A DNA stretch of 64,000 nucleotides from Umbelopsis ramanniana AG (taxonomy: Eukaryota; Mucoromycota; Umbelopsidomycetes; Umbelopsidales; Umbelopsidaceae), in contig NW_026252116.1 of NCBI RefSeq assembly GCF_025399195.1, positions 62,001 to 126,000 of the forward strand. The letters run 5' to 3'. Every line of letters begins with the position of its first letter. Position 1 is the first letter of the stretch. This document shows positions 1 to 12,031 of the stretch, in pieces. Below the pieces are notes generated by a model. It was given only the letters and a program-made list of their open reading frames with translations. It made no database searches and had not been told where the DNA came from. The position numbers were made by a program, and so were the translations under genes.

Positions 1-3000
1 GCTATCCTGCTTCTCTCCATCATCCTTGTCGCTCTCCTCAAGATAGCTAGCCACTTCATTAGGCTGAATAGCCGTTAGTATATCAACAACGATGCTCAAA
101 ATGATACTGTTTCATGTCACAAACTTACTTGGATCTGATGACGATACAAATATTTGATCAAGACAGCGCATAGTTTGTATATAGGTTCTAAAATGACTTC
201 GTGATGTCCATGTTGGCCAAGAGAAGGTTTACAGCGGTCTACGGATTGTTTATACCAAGCCAGCACCTCCTGCATACAGAATGATGATTTAGTTAGATGA
301 TCTTGATGCAGGGACTACAAGTCACATCATTTTTTTTTTTTAGTAGTACCTGCGGGGGACGTTGCAGTTTCCCATAGCATTTTCCAATCATGAGGAATAG
401 TCGCCATGCCACTTGATTTGGTATTGATTGCTTCAAAGCTCTGGAATACATGATCAGGGATAGTTTGTATCCATCTCGTTGGGTCGGTTCACGGTGCTTT
501 AACGAAATTCGTGAACCATCCTCGGTCATGCCAGCTTTATCAATTTTCACCTTAAATGCTTCCATATTCATGGGTGGACAGCACATGGAATAAAGCAAGT
601 TTCCAAAGTCATAGTATAGATTGAAAAGCCTATGTTGTTCACTTGGATGATTGGGGTCCTTTTCGTTCCCATCTTGTATTTGCTGACTTATTCCCAGGTA
701 AATGGCCTGCATGAAGCAGTGAAACGCTTTCTGTAGTCGAGAGTAGATCTTAGCGTTAATGCTCCTTGGAAATGAAATCTCAACTTTTTCACTTACAGCC
801 TGGTATTCAGTTATTCGGTCCTTGTGAGTGATAATATTGGAGGCACTCCAAATAAGTTCTTCATCAGCCAATTGCATATAACAGCTACCGATGGCATACC
901 AAGCGCTGAAGCTAAATGGTTGGAGATACAAGTGATTCTGATGATGAAACTTGTCTTAGCATATGCATATTAGTTGGCAAGTCAAGTTGTGCAACTTACC
1001 AAGTACTGCTCCACCGCATCATCAAGATTTTCCATGGTCTTCTCAGCATTCACTTTGGAGCGATACTTAATTTGTGCTTGATACATCTTTCCTCGAATCC
1101 AGTAAATGTTAAAATACACAGCTATACATGGGAGTACCCATTTGAATGTAGAAGGTCAGCGTTATGTTACTGACATTGTTGAAGTCGTCACACTATTTGT
1201 ACGTACATGGAACTTCACTCTGTCTTGTGTCCGCAATATCAATCACATTCAAGGCACATCGACGACAAAAGTTTTCCAAAGACGATTGGTACTCGATAGG
1301 TGAAGCGAGATAGTCATTGATAATGTTTTGGTTTAACTTCACCAAAGCTGTATGAGTTTGAGGGGGAAAAGCTTGAATAAACGTATTTCATTTCACCAAT
1401 ATCAATTCAGATATGGACTCACGGATATCTAGAGGAGGATCACCAAACTCTTGGGCGACATCATCGATCACTTCTTTCAGATCATTCTTAAGCTGTGTGC
1501 CTCGGTCTAATTTGTCGATAATTGATGGCACCAGAAGATCAAACAACTCTCCAGCTGCTTTTCGATCCATCTTTCTTGGGACAGCAAAGTGTTCTTCAAT
1601 AGCATCGGTGTCGGTCTGTATATAAAACGTCAATTCCGCTATACACGCTACCGAAAGATATTGATCAAAGCGAAAATGTATATATTCACTTACCCCAACA
1701 TTAACATTATACAGACAGTAGTAGCACTGGAAAAGGCTCCGCTTCGAGATTGTCTTCTTGTTAAGGCGCAGGGTATGCAAGGTTTGCTCCAAAAATTTGC
1801 CTGTGGAAGCCATGTTAACAATCTGCACAAGGTATAACAGTGTGCACGGCTTCTCCGTTTACCTTTATCAGCGCCACAAATCTCACGTTCACCAAGGTCA
1901 TCGTGTACATCTGATAGCAACTCTGCAAGCTGCTTCTGCGTTTCATTCACTACGTCTGAGTTCTCGATCTCGTTGGCCGTATATTGTCGAATCATATGGG
2001 AAACCCACACCCAGAGACGAACCATGAGAACATTGAAGCCATTGGACTTTGTGGTGGCTGACGGAGCGTGTATAGGAGCTTCAGGGTTAACAAAGTTATT
2101 TACAAGTGGTATAAAATCAGGGTGGCGGAACATGTACTGTGAAGTCATATGCAAGAGTAACAGGTTGGTCTTCAAAAAGACACTGTTATTTTTTATAGCA
2201 GGGAAGTCTAGAGGAACAATTACAGCTGATCGATTAGCATGATTAACAACTGTTTGTAGCCATAGATTGATGGGCTTACCGTTCGTATGCTCTCCAGACG
2301 AAAGTTTTATCAGTTCATTCAGGGAATAATTGATCTGTATGGAGGGTTTGAATGAGATATGACGTGAACAGTATTGCCACCATTGCTGATAAGAAAATGA
2401 AAATATACCATGCTTAACATCCTGACCAGCTGCTGATTGTCCTGAGATTTGGTATTGGTTTTGTCGCTTACATACGAAGAACATCCATGGTTAATCAAGG
2501 CTTCCGTAAAATGGACCAAACTAGCCATCCGACACTCCCAAACTTTTGAATGTTGGCCAAGTTTGCCATAAGACTGGTGACGAAGAATAAGTAAGAGCAA
2601 AGATTCATTCGTATTAAATACTGTGGCAAAAAATGCTACATTACCTTCGCTAATAGCTCTAAAGATTCGTGCTGCTCCTCAAGTGTCTTTGCGAATGCAC
2701 TCATGTCGCTGTGAGAAATGAGTGGTTGCAATCTGGATATAACGCCCTCGTAATCTTCCTCAGCATATCTCTCCTTCGCATCCAAAGTGAAACGAAGCAT
2801 GTCTAGCGCCTTCAATCGCAAGGAAACAGAATTCTGATCTATTGTTGCATCATATTGGCTTTGGAGAGAATGGATCCGTCAACCAACAATTCCTCGTCAG
2901 TCTAAGGAAAAGCATATTTACTTACCAGTTGGTGAGGACAATCAATGATTCATTTTCAGGCGTAGTTGATTGAAACGCTTTAAGACAGCGATGAAACCAT

Positions 3001-6000
3001 GCGAGAGCCTCTTTCGCTTCTTCTTGCACCTGACAATACCTTCCGCGCAACCACCAAAACCTCAAAACAACGTTCGTATTCCAGGAGTCGAACTTGGCAA
3101 GATTGGGCGACTCACTATACAGAGCTTGGGATGCTGGTTTCCATATAACGAGCCTTTCGAATACATGGGACCATTGTTGTGCTAGCTCCAGCATCTCCTT
3201 GATGGACGCACTGTTAGCTTCGCTACGGAGACGAAGATCCTTGGCTACGGCTAACACGCCACCTTTACGCCTGTTGGTAGCCGAGAGTGCATTCTCTACA
3301 GCCAGCCTTTCAGATAATACCATGTGAATTGCTTGATCCAAAGCGAGTTCCGCAATATAGAGGGCAATATTAGAGGCGTCGTCGGTTGATAGATTGTCTT
3401 GTGGATAAGAAAGAGCTTGAATGAAGTTATCTCCAAGTGCTTCAACAAGATCAAGTGTGGTTGAGCGAAGGTCTGCATTAATGGGGACGAAGGCTGGTCT
3501 TTTCAGAGCTGTTCGTTGTAATATTTCCAGAGCAGCCTGGCAGAGAACATCCAACAATCCATATTGATTTTGATTGACAGAGTCTAGGAAATGCATAACG
3601 TCGATTTTGGTTTGGTCCACATCGGGCGACAGGGTGGCCAAGTTCAAAGTTTCTAAGAATACCGCGTACCGACGAAGATTCGAAGCGGACGTTGCACCCC
3701 TGTCAAAAGATTGTCAATTTTACGTGCATAGATGCTAAACATAATGTAATTACATACTTTTTCTTTGTTACTTCATTTCCCTTGATGTTGAACTCCAAGT
3801 CCCATGTTGCTGTTCCTACCAACTCAGAGAGTTTCATCTCGAACCATGTACTAAACGTTTCCTGTCGTAGTTTATCATCAGCGTTATCTGGTTGATTCCA
3901 TCTCTCCGTTCGTTCAAGGGAAGGCAATAAGCCAGTAGCTTGCAACATCTCCTGAATTTTATTGCTGAGCTCTTGTTCTTCGTGCTGTACTCTCTTGCGT
4001 GTCGACTCTTCATGCTCAATCTTATCACGCTCGCGTTTCGAAGCACTGAATATATATATCTGAGTGTTGGTGTTCACCAGTGATTCAACAAGGCACTTGA
4101 CAACTTACCGCAATGACGATCGCGTTATCTCTGGACCTTCGTCTTCGTCACTACCTTCATTTTCATCTTCCATCTCATCGAACTTTCGCTTTTCACCAAC
4201 TTGACTGCTGGATTGTGTAGCAGCGTCTATATCCATTGATGTGTCACCATTTAAGTCTGTAGGTTCTTGTTCAGGCTGATCGGCTATCTTATGATCATCC
4301 TCAGCTTTGGAATTTTGAAAGTCTGTGTCGGTAGCTGATTCTGCTTCATGTTCGGTGGCTTTGACCTCATGTTTGGTGTCTATGTTATCGTCATTCTCCA
4401 TAGTGTTCTGGTCATCATCTTGTATTGCGTCGCTTGTTTCTTCATCCTTGTGATTGTCTATTACAACGTCCACATCGGTCTTCATTTCGTCATATTCACT
4501 TATGACTGCGTCCAAACCATTTTCATTATCTTCGATAGCTTCTGTGCTGGGAACAACTGAATTGACTTTCGATTCATCATCTCCCTCATCCTCCACAACC
4601 GAGTCGTTTGGTTTCGTTAGCTGAGTTGGCAACTCGTCCATGTCGACCAGCATATTATTGGTATTATTCAAATTCTGATCAATTGTTGCTTCATTTTCTT
4701 GATCAACAGTAGTTGTTTCATTACTTTTTTCGTCCAGCGAAATGATGATTTTTTGGTTCACGAACAAAGTAAGGTGACTTTTGTTTTGAGATGGATGCTC
4801 GCTAGTAAAGGGAAGCACTGGGATTTCTCTAACAATATCAAAGTACTGATCCAGCAGTACATGACAAAGATCAGCCCAAGTGGTCCTCGTCAAGCTCAAA
4901 TCTAAAGCATTCGAGATGAAGCTATTTTCAATTTCATTACCTAATGATATTGGTCAATACGATTAAACTATCGTCTTTGCCAGTCAGATCTCGTAACTTA
5001 CTATCTAATTGCATGTTGTCCGCATTGACCTGGACTTCGGATCCGTCGTATGCTTTGGACTGTCTGATACGCTCCATCATGGTATCTCCGTATTTCCATT
5101 GACCCAATTGTCTCATAACATTCTCGTAATAGTATTCACATGTTGCGTGGTCTCCGATTTTCAGCAAGGTCTAGTCACAGAGATTGAGCGAAATGTAGCA
5201 ATTCCAGTACTTGACTAAAATACAAGCCTACCTCACATAAACCTTCTAAGCACCACCATTGACTGGGACTAAATCGATCAAAAGCTAATTCATCCGGGGG
5301 AGTGGAGTGGATAATGGAATCCGGATGAATAGCGTCGCTACCTTGTGTATTCCAGGAGCTTTGCAGTAATAAGCCATTCCCAAATGCAAGCTTTGCCAGT
5401 CGCATATTTCCGATGGCACGCGCTAATGTGCCTGTGTGGTACCAGAGCATACGTGCGGATGGATCGATTGAAAGTGCCTGAAAAACCAATGAGTTAATGG
5501 GGGGTGTATCAGAATTTTGTTGAATTTTCGAAGATTGCCGTTCACTACATACGTTGATATAATGATCCAAAGCTTTTTCAGCCAATTCTTTCGGCTTTGC
5601 AGCGTCATTATTGTACTCTTCTTCCAGAATTGAAGCATAGTTCTTAAACACTAGAAACTGAAGTAATGCTAAAGGTGTAGCCATCGACACTGTAGCTGAC
5701 CCCTCCACATCCAATTCTTTCGGAGCTTGCTATATGCGGGTAATAGACATGAATAAAGACATCCATAAAGACAGCACAAATGGTGAGCAACATACCGTCA
5801 GCGGTGTCTGTCGCATGACTTCGTTCTCTAGTAGATCATTGTAAAGCTTTTTGGCCTCGACCAGTTTTCCTCGCTGATGCAAACGCAAGGTTCGCTGATA
5901 TTTTTCGAGACAGCGTTCAATCTATGTTTTCAAAATGTCGTCAGCAACTATGTAAACTAACAACACAGTGGTCCACGCCGCGTACCTGGACTTCTTTTGG

Positions 6001-6136
6001 ATCCTGATCATCAACATGGCGAGTATCGTTCAATGTTGCCCAGCGAATTTGTTGCTGTAAATAGGATGAAGGTGGGTGTCAACGAATTAGGAGTAAAATG
6101 GCCAGTAGTATGTGGGACACTCAATCTTACCACCAT
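1..6136 (-). CDS. HIR3: HIR3/CABIN1-like histone chaperone complex subunit, 3' part missing
   Basis: Large TPR-type scaffold of the HIR (HIRA) complex, which deposits H3-H4 independently of replication in the nucleus. I place the start at 6136: Met-Val, then a short intron, then the frame running into residues WATLNDTRHVDDQDPKEVQ. A chain of about a dozen exons follows down to base 1. Visible traits are helical TPR-like repeats (for example LRLHQRGKLVEAKKLYNDLL near 5830-5930) and an acidic stretch with a KRKFDEMEDE nuclear-type motif (4105-4899). Near 126-360 the segment EVLAWYKQSVDR followed by ILEPIYKL resembles CABIN1/Hir3. The frame is still open at base 1 (exon from about position 65 outward), so the C-terminus lies outside the window. 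Family assignment rests on remembered conserved segments. The start codon is moderately sure because it is separated from the body by an intron. Confidence 0.85.
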
Positions 6137-6656
6137 GGTTGGCGAACCCAGCTATCGTCGAAAGCGCTTTGGGAGCACCACTTCCACAGTTTCAATCCAA
6201 ACCGAGTTGGCCAGTCACAAGTCGATCTGATTATGGTAGAGGCTGAGATGAGTGACGGACGTGTATAAGATGGGAAACACGACACGACTTGATCTATTGA
6301 GCCGTTTGGTGTCAAGTCTAATAATGTGTGTATTTTTTATGATGATGCGGTTGTAGTAGGTATCCCTTAGTTCATACTGTAGGTAGGTCTTAATTACACA
6401 GTCGATGGCATCAATGAAATTTTTCAAGCAACGCGATAGGCAGTCCGAAATCATTTCGTCAAACAGGAAGCTCACACCAGCTGCATGTCCTGACCAGTTA
6501 TTCTTAATTGAGATTGTATAGAGTTATGGTTATAATGGTACATTTAGTATTGATACAGTGTACTATTGCGAGGCTGATAGCGGTTATCGAGTGAGTGAAT
6601 ATGGTACATGATGTGTAAGATTGTACACAGGAGGAAGAGCTATTGTGTTATTTTTT
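6137..6656. other. Intergenic spacer
   Basis: 520 bases between the HIR3 start and the stop of the next minus-strand gene. It should hold the HIR3 promoter. It is AT-rich and I see no coding signal, tRNA or repeat. Confidence 0.5.
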
Positions 6657-7138
6657 TTAATTAGAATCTTTAGGTGCTTCCATTCCTTGCGGCCAAGTAC
6701 CGTCGCGTTTCCATCCGCAAACAATAATATCAATCTAAAATTACATATAAACGGAAGGTAAATGACACTTTCTTTTCACCAAGTATGATTTATCGGGGAT
6801 GTACTCACCACGGCAGGTAAAGGTAACGGCCTGGCAAATTTTCGACGCTGGTATATGAGAGAATCATAGATAGTGTGCATTTTTTGTATGGATTGTAGCT
6901 CTTGTGGAAGCAAATATGCAGATCTTCTTGCGTTTGCCGTTGGTTGAGTCCAAGCTTTCCGCCTCGCATGCCAGAGCGCTAATCCCTCGTTTTCAACTCT
7001 CTGATCTCCTTTTGGCGCCGCTGTTTCGTCTGTTGGCATAACAACATCTATGTCGTTGACATCGGACGAACTTGAATCGTCATTGGTTGATTTAATCACG
7101 CTTGGATCCAAAGATGTCATTGAAACAGGAGTACTCAT
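6657..7138 (-). CDS. Small Gag1-like clamp (DUF4050) domain protein
   Basis: Two exons (7138-6809 and 6734-6657) give about 135 residues. After a Ser/Asp/Thr-rich N-terminus comes the domain: LWHARRKAWTQP, then an IYDSLIYQRRKFARPLPLP segment. The second exon adds IDIIVCGWKRDGTWPQGM. This order (W-x3-R-x2-WT, then IYDxL, then GWxxxGTWP) is what I know as the fungal DUF4050 / Gag1-like clamp family, whose molecular role is poorly known. The intron is clean (GTGAGT to TTTTAG) and phase 0. I use the ATG at 7138 because an in-frame TTG further upstream is not a likely fungal start. It lies head to head with PEX7, with about 400 bases between the starts. Confidence 0.7.
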
Positions 7139-7541
7139 GTTCGAATTTCGAGTGATCAACGAGAAGGCTCTTTTAAGACAAAAAATTGAAAAATTGAAAA
7201 AATTGCCAGTTTTGGTGGAAAGTGGTTTGCGACATTGACATCAAACAATTATATCGCAGACTCTTAAGCTCTGTGCTTTTTCGCATTATTGATATGTTAC
7301 AAATACCATTCCCTGTTTGAATAGCAAAATCCTGCTTTAAATACTGTGATTTGTCTTATCGTACATACAGGAATTCGACCAGGAAAGCGATTATATCAAA
7401 CAAAGCTCCAACTGTCACGTGCATGTTCTCCGCACTGTTGGCAAACAATGTCAGAGCCATGTGAAATTGAGCCTTAGTCACTTCATTCGGAGTGACAAGT
7501 GCAAACCCACTCTCACTTGTACTTTTTCCTTTACTCTACTA
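7139..7541. promoter_or_regulatory. Divergent promoter region between the Gag1-like gene and PEX7
   Basis: About 400 bases separate two outward-facing start codons, so both promoters must sit here. I see no clear TATA box and no ORF that looks real. Confidence 0.5.
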
Positions 7542-8767
7542 ATGTTCAAATTTAGAACTGAAGGCTACAATGGCTATTCCGTAAGTTTCCTAGTAATCTC
7601 TTCTTAGAATTACGGCTCATGCTGATCTTGCCCTAAATCTCTTCACCTTCAAACATATAGCTTCAGTGGAGCCCTTTTTTCGAGAACAAACTGGCCGTCG
7701 CAGGTTCAGCTAACTACGGCTTGGTCGGAAACGGTAGATTATTCATATTAGGAGTTGGCGTTGGACCCAACGGTGTAGCGGTGGAGAGAGTGTAAGTCTT
7801 CTTATGTTTAACTTTAGTGTGGGGTTGGTTATCACGATGCTGACTACAATAACCAGGTTTGATACCCAAGATGGTTTGTTCGATGTTGCCTGGAGTGAGG
7901 CCAATGAAAACCAACTAGTAACTGCAAGCGGCGATGGATCTTTGAAGCTGTGGGATACAACACTCGCTGTATGTATGCTATTTCTGATCCCCGTACCTGA
8001 AGCGGCATTAGCTAAAGTTTTTTCGTTGGTATCTAGGACTTTCCCATACAAAATTGGCATGAGCATCAACGAGAGGTGTTCTCAGTAGATTGGAATTTGA
8101 TTAGCAAGGATATGTTTGTCACTGGATCTTGGGACCATACTATCAAAATTGTAAGTTCGGAACGGCTACATATACGAGATGGTGATGTTAGTGCTAACCT
8201 AATCAAATCAATTAGTGGCGACCAGAAATGCCTCGGTCTCTACAAACATGGACTGAGCACACACACTGCGTCTACAGCACAGCATGGTCCCCGTATAACC
8301 CATCGATGTTTGCCTCCGCATCGGGAGACCAAACGGTAAAGATCTGGGATATTAAGAGCCCGCGATCTATGCAAACCATACATGCACATACCAATGAGAT
8401 TCTGTCTGTGGATTGGAATAAGTACCAGGACAACACAATTGTTACTGGATCAGTGGACCATACAATCAAGGTTTGGGATTTACGACGACCTGATCGAGAA
8501 GTTATTTGCCTACCCGGCCACGAATATGCCGTACGCCGAGTAAAGTGCTCACCGCACAAAGGAAATATCATTGCAAGTGCAAGTTATGACATGAGTGTCA
8601 GAGTATGGGATATGGCTGCACCGGTTCCTATGGTAGAACTCCATGATGCACATACTGAGTTTGTTCTCGGAGTTGATTTCAATTTGTATGTCGAAGGACA
8701 AATTGCAACCTGTGCCTGGGATGAAAATGTGCATATCATGACCCTTCCTTCGCTGTTACGCCGATAA
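7542..8767 (+). CDS. PEX7: Peroxin-7, PTS2 import receptor
   Basis: WD40 receptor that binds PTS2-bearing proteins in the cytosol and delivers them to the peroxisome import machinery. Five exons (7542-7580, 7661-7791, 7857-7968, 8037-8150, 8216-8767) keep frame and give 315 residues. The N-terminus ([20 protein letters not shown]) and the segment [29 protein letters not shown] correspond to the diagnostic PEX7 N-terminal region. At least six WD repeats are visible, several ending in IKIW, VKIWD, IKVWD and VRVWD. The product ends at LPSLLRR. Length matches the family (about 310-380). The tiny 13-codon first exon was chosen because it joins in frame to the conserved LQWSP segment. Confidence 0.93.
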
Positions 8768-8938
8768 TTTACTCCTCGGTTATTTTGTTTTTTACGTGTA
8801 TTATAAAATGTATGCGTAAAGGTGTTTAGACGAATTGAAATATTGTACAAATGAGATTAATTAAAATGCTGTATGCTGATACATTATTCGACATTTGCTG
8901 CTGGGGAGTTGCTTGGCTTTCAATACCGACGTGTCATT

Positions 8939-9445
8939 CTATCGCAGCGAAGCTTGCAGTAGATCCAAGGATTTATTGATTGCCTTTCTGCAAAGGTAGC
9001 CAACATCAGCATATTATGGTTCACTTTGTCCTATTTGTTTTTGTTTGCTTACATTTGAGCGGATACAGCGTACATGGCACCAAAATCCTTCTCAAGCTCA
9101 TCGCACCGGGTAATCAATTCAAGCGTCTGTCCAATACAGGCGTCCTGTTCCTTGGCCATATCTTTAATAGTCGCGTACTGTAACGCCGTTGAATCTGCAG
9201 TCAACTTCGCATACTAATAAAAATATTCAATAACAATGTGCATATTTTGCAGTCATCCTCGAAGATGGGCAACATACCTGTGCCATGCGTTGCTGTAGGT
9301 TCAATGTCAAGGTCTGCAGTTCCTTTGTTAATTTGTGAGCGCGATCCTCAATAAATTCTACAAGCTTGGGATCAATAGGAACTGCATTTGCAATGACTAA
9401 TATGTTTGACTCGTTGGTTTGTGCTTCATGAACCGTGTGATCCAT
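8939..9445 (-). CDS. BLOC-1-related complex subunit 6 (BORCS6)-like protein
   Basis: Three exons (9445-9278, 9213-9053, 8987-8939) join to 125 residues. The product is one long helical, coiled-coil-prone domain starting DPKLVEFIEDRAHKLTKEL. A middle part reads STALQYATIKDMAKEQDACI, and a tail reads LITRCDELEKDF followed by AINKSLDLLQASLR. The DP-x-L-x2-hE-x2-A pattern, the RCDELxxDF block and the overall size fit the C-terminal domain of human BORCS6 (C17orf59), a subunit of the lysosome-positioning BORC complex. The N-terminal extension of the animal protein is missing. The terminal intron (donor CAAAT|GTAAGC) is needed because reading through it stops after two codons. The gene lies head to head with the monooxygenase gene. 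Confidence 0.72.
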
Positions 9446-9822
9446 AGCAGTCTTGTGAGAAAGCTTTAGTTTCTGACTTGCTCCAAAAAGGGAAAATTTG
9501 AAGCGTTGTCAGCAATGCTTTACTTCGTGTGGCCGGTGGGTAAATTTTACAAAACGGCATCTAATGCGCCCATAATTGAGTAAAGCGTTCGGAAAAACAA
9601 TTTAGATATATGCCTAGTAAGAGTTGAGAGTAATGCTCTTCCGTTTCAGAAGATGGGTCGCTTCAAAACGACAAAAATCAATATTGTAAGCCAGTTTTAA
9701 GGTTGGGGGTGCAAAGATCATATAAATTAAGGCGTCACCAGCCGCAATTATATAAAAGATTGCTCCCCACGTTCAGATTCAATATCTCGGTTTCTTTTAT
9801 CTCACACAACATTATTGTTCCT
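9446..9822. promoter_or_regulatory. Divergent promoter region with two TATA-like boxes toward the monooxygenase
   Basis: The intergenic stretch holds TATAAATTAA at 9721-9730 and TATATAAAAG at 9749-9758, which is 65 bases before the ATG at 9823. The second is well placed for a core promoter of the plus-strand gene. Function is inferred from sequence and spacing only. Confidence 0.45.
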
Positions 9823-11894
9823 ATGAAGCAAGATCTCAAAATTGGTGTTATTGGCGCAGGGTACAGCACGAAATACTTTTCTCCAGCGTAGTTCAATGTG
9901 CCTTTGCTAATATGGTTTCCTTCATTACACCAAATTTAGTTTTAGCGGTTTGTGCGCTGCCATTCAGGTCAAGAAGCAGCTTGGTCTCGACGTGGAGATT
10001 ATTGACAAGGATTCGGATTTCGGTGGTACCTGGCATGTCAATACCTACCCTGGATGTGCATGCGATATACCTTCTCATGTCTATTCATTCTCGTTCGAAC
10101 TCAATCCATGTAAGTCAAAAGCAGTCGCGTGCATTATCATCACACCTCCATTCTGAGCCATCGCATTATCCACAGATTGGTCTAGATATCAAAGCCCTCG
10201 ACAGGAAATTTCTGCTTACCTACGTAGTGTGGCGGCCAAGTATGGTTTGTACCAGCAAACGAGGTTCAACACGGAGGTAGTCGCAGCTCATTGGATAGAG
10301 TCGGATCAACTCTGGAAAGTCACAGTCCGCAAAGCATTCTGGTCCGCCCATGGTGCCACGTATGGTGATACTGAGGAACTATACTACAATGTATTGTAAG
10401 TAGGATAAACCATCAGCTTACATGACTATTGACAATATCCAAAGACGAGGCGAAACGAATGTCAGCTAATGATGACGTTTATAGATTTGGTGCAGTAGGT
10501 CCTCTGATGGTTCCAAATAAACCGGAGATGTTTGATTCCTTCCAGGGCAAGGTGGTACATACAGCAAAGTGGGACAACTCGATTGATATGAAAAACAAAA
10601 GAGTAGCTGTGATTGGAAGCGGAGCAAGGTATGTAGTTTGTGAATCAAACGGCTGTTCAACCACGGCTGCTGATATGACATTTGTTATTCACCAGTGCCA
10701 TTCAAACCATTCCGGAAATCGCAAAGGAAGCAAAGTCGCTTTATAGTTATCAGCGCAGACCGGCCTGGGTAGGCCCTCAGATCGGCAATTTTTACAGTCA
10801 AAGAACAAAGACCATTTTTTCATGGTTCCCGGTCTTGATGAGACTCTACAGGTGGTTAATATTCATCCTGGTAAGTACATTCCTGCTGATATCTGAAACA
10901 AGTCTTTCAATCACATTTTGATATTCTTTTTCAGCTTGATAGAAACATCAGGATCTTCAATAGACCAGAAGAATTCAACGAAATCGCAAGACAAAGATTC
11001 ACCGCCTACATGACTAAAACACTCACGTCTTTAAATCGCAAAGACCTCATTGAAAAGCTTGTACCAGATTACCCTGTCGGTTGTAAACGAATTGCCTATT
11101 CACGTATATACTTGGAAGGAATTGCCCGTGAAAATGTATATGTGGAAAGGTCGCCTATTGCCGCTGTTAAAAGCAATAGCATCGTCACTGAGGATGGTGA
11201 AGAACGTGAAATAGATGTGTTGGTATTGGCGACTGGATTTATCACACAAGACTACATGGGTCCACTCCAAAGTAAGCTTACTAACAAATGTTAGTTTATT
11301 CATTGCATGCATTGACATTAGCAACTCGCAGTTTATGGACAGAATGGACTATCCTTGAAGAAATATTGGGCAGAAAATGGGTTCCCCAAAACATACAAGA
11401 CCGTAACTGTCAACCAATTCCCTAACCTGTTTGTTATCCTTGGCCCTGGATCTGGCTTAGGCCACAACTCGGTGGTTATTATGGCAGAATGGTAAGCTTT
11501 CCAGCGTACAAACCCGTATAGGTTGCCCCAAGTATTAACATTGCCGTTTGATGATAGCCAGGTGAACTATGCTGTCGACTGCATTAGAAAGATGATGAAA
11601 AAGAGCGTGAAGTCCATTAACGTCAAGGCTGAGCGCGCCGAACAATTCTCTAGTACGCTAGAGCAAGAGCTTTCATCTACTGTGTGGTCTCGGAACTGCA
11701 TGAGCTGGTACCAAAACGCAATGGGCAAGGTAATTACCAGATATTGTGATATATTTTCGCGTAAACCAAAAAAAATGCTAACCGGTATTTAGGTGACACT
11801 GTTGTGGAGTCGCTCGGTCACTGAGTTTTGGTGGACAACTCGCTCTGCCAATTTGCATGACTATGAACAAATCAAAGCTGTCAAACAATCTTAA
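9823..11894 (+). CDS. FAD-dependent monooxygenase, Baeyer-Villiger type
   Basis: Nine exons join in frame to about 503 residues. The first FAD-binding motif appears as GVIGAGGLCAA once the first intron (9861-9945) is removed. Then come DFGGTWHVNTYPGCACDIPS (flavin-binding GGTW and YPG elements) and the NADPH-binding motif VIGSGASAIQT. The signature FQGKVVHTAKWD matches the Baeyer-Villiger pattern F-x-G-x3-H-x3-W. Near the C-terminus lie VLATGF and LFVILGPGSGLGHNSVV. This family oxidises ketones to esters or lactones, or hydroxylates small substrates, using NADPH and O2. The substrate cannot be read from sequence. A hydrophobic patch (LYRWLIFIL) may give loose membrane contact. No biosynthetic partners flank the gene, so a stand-alone catabolic or detoxifying role is my inference. 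Confidence 0.88.
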
Positions 11895-12031
11895 GATTTA
11901 CTATCGTTCATTCCCATTTGACATGAGCGACTTTTCAATACCGTTGTCATTTGCTTTTGCTATTATTCTAATGGATTAATGCTTTTATAAGACCGTGCTG
12001 CTTACGATACAAAAAAGGTGTACATTGAAAT

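Noticed and set aside
9823-11894. Possible biosynthetic gene cluster around the flavin monooxygenase
   Set aside because: Neighbours are BORCS6-like, BAG, CIA30 and TBCA, all housekeeping; there is no PKS, NRPS, terpene or P450 gene nearby.
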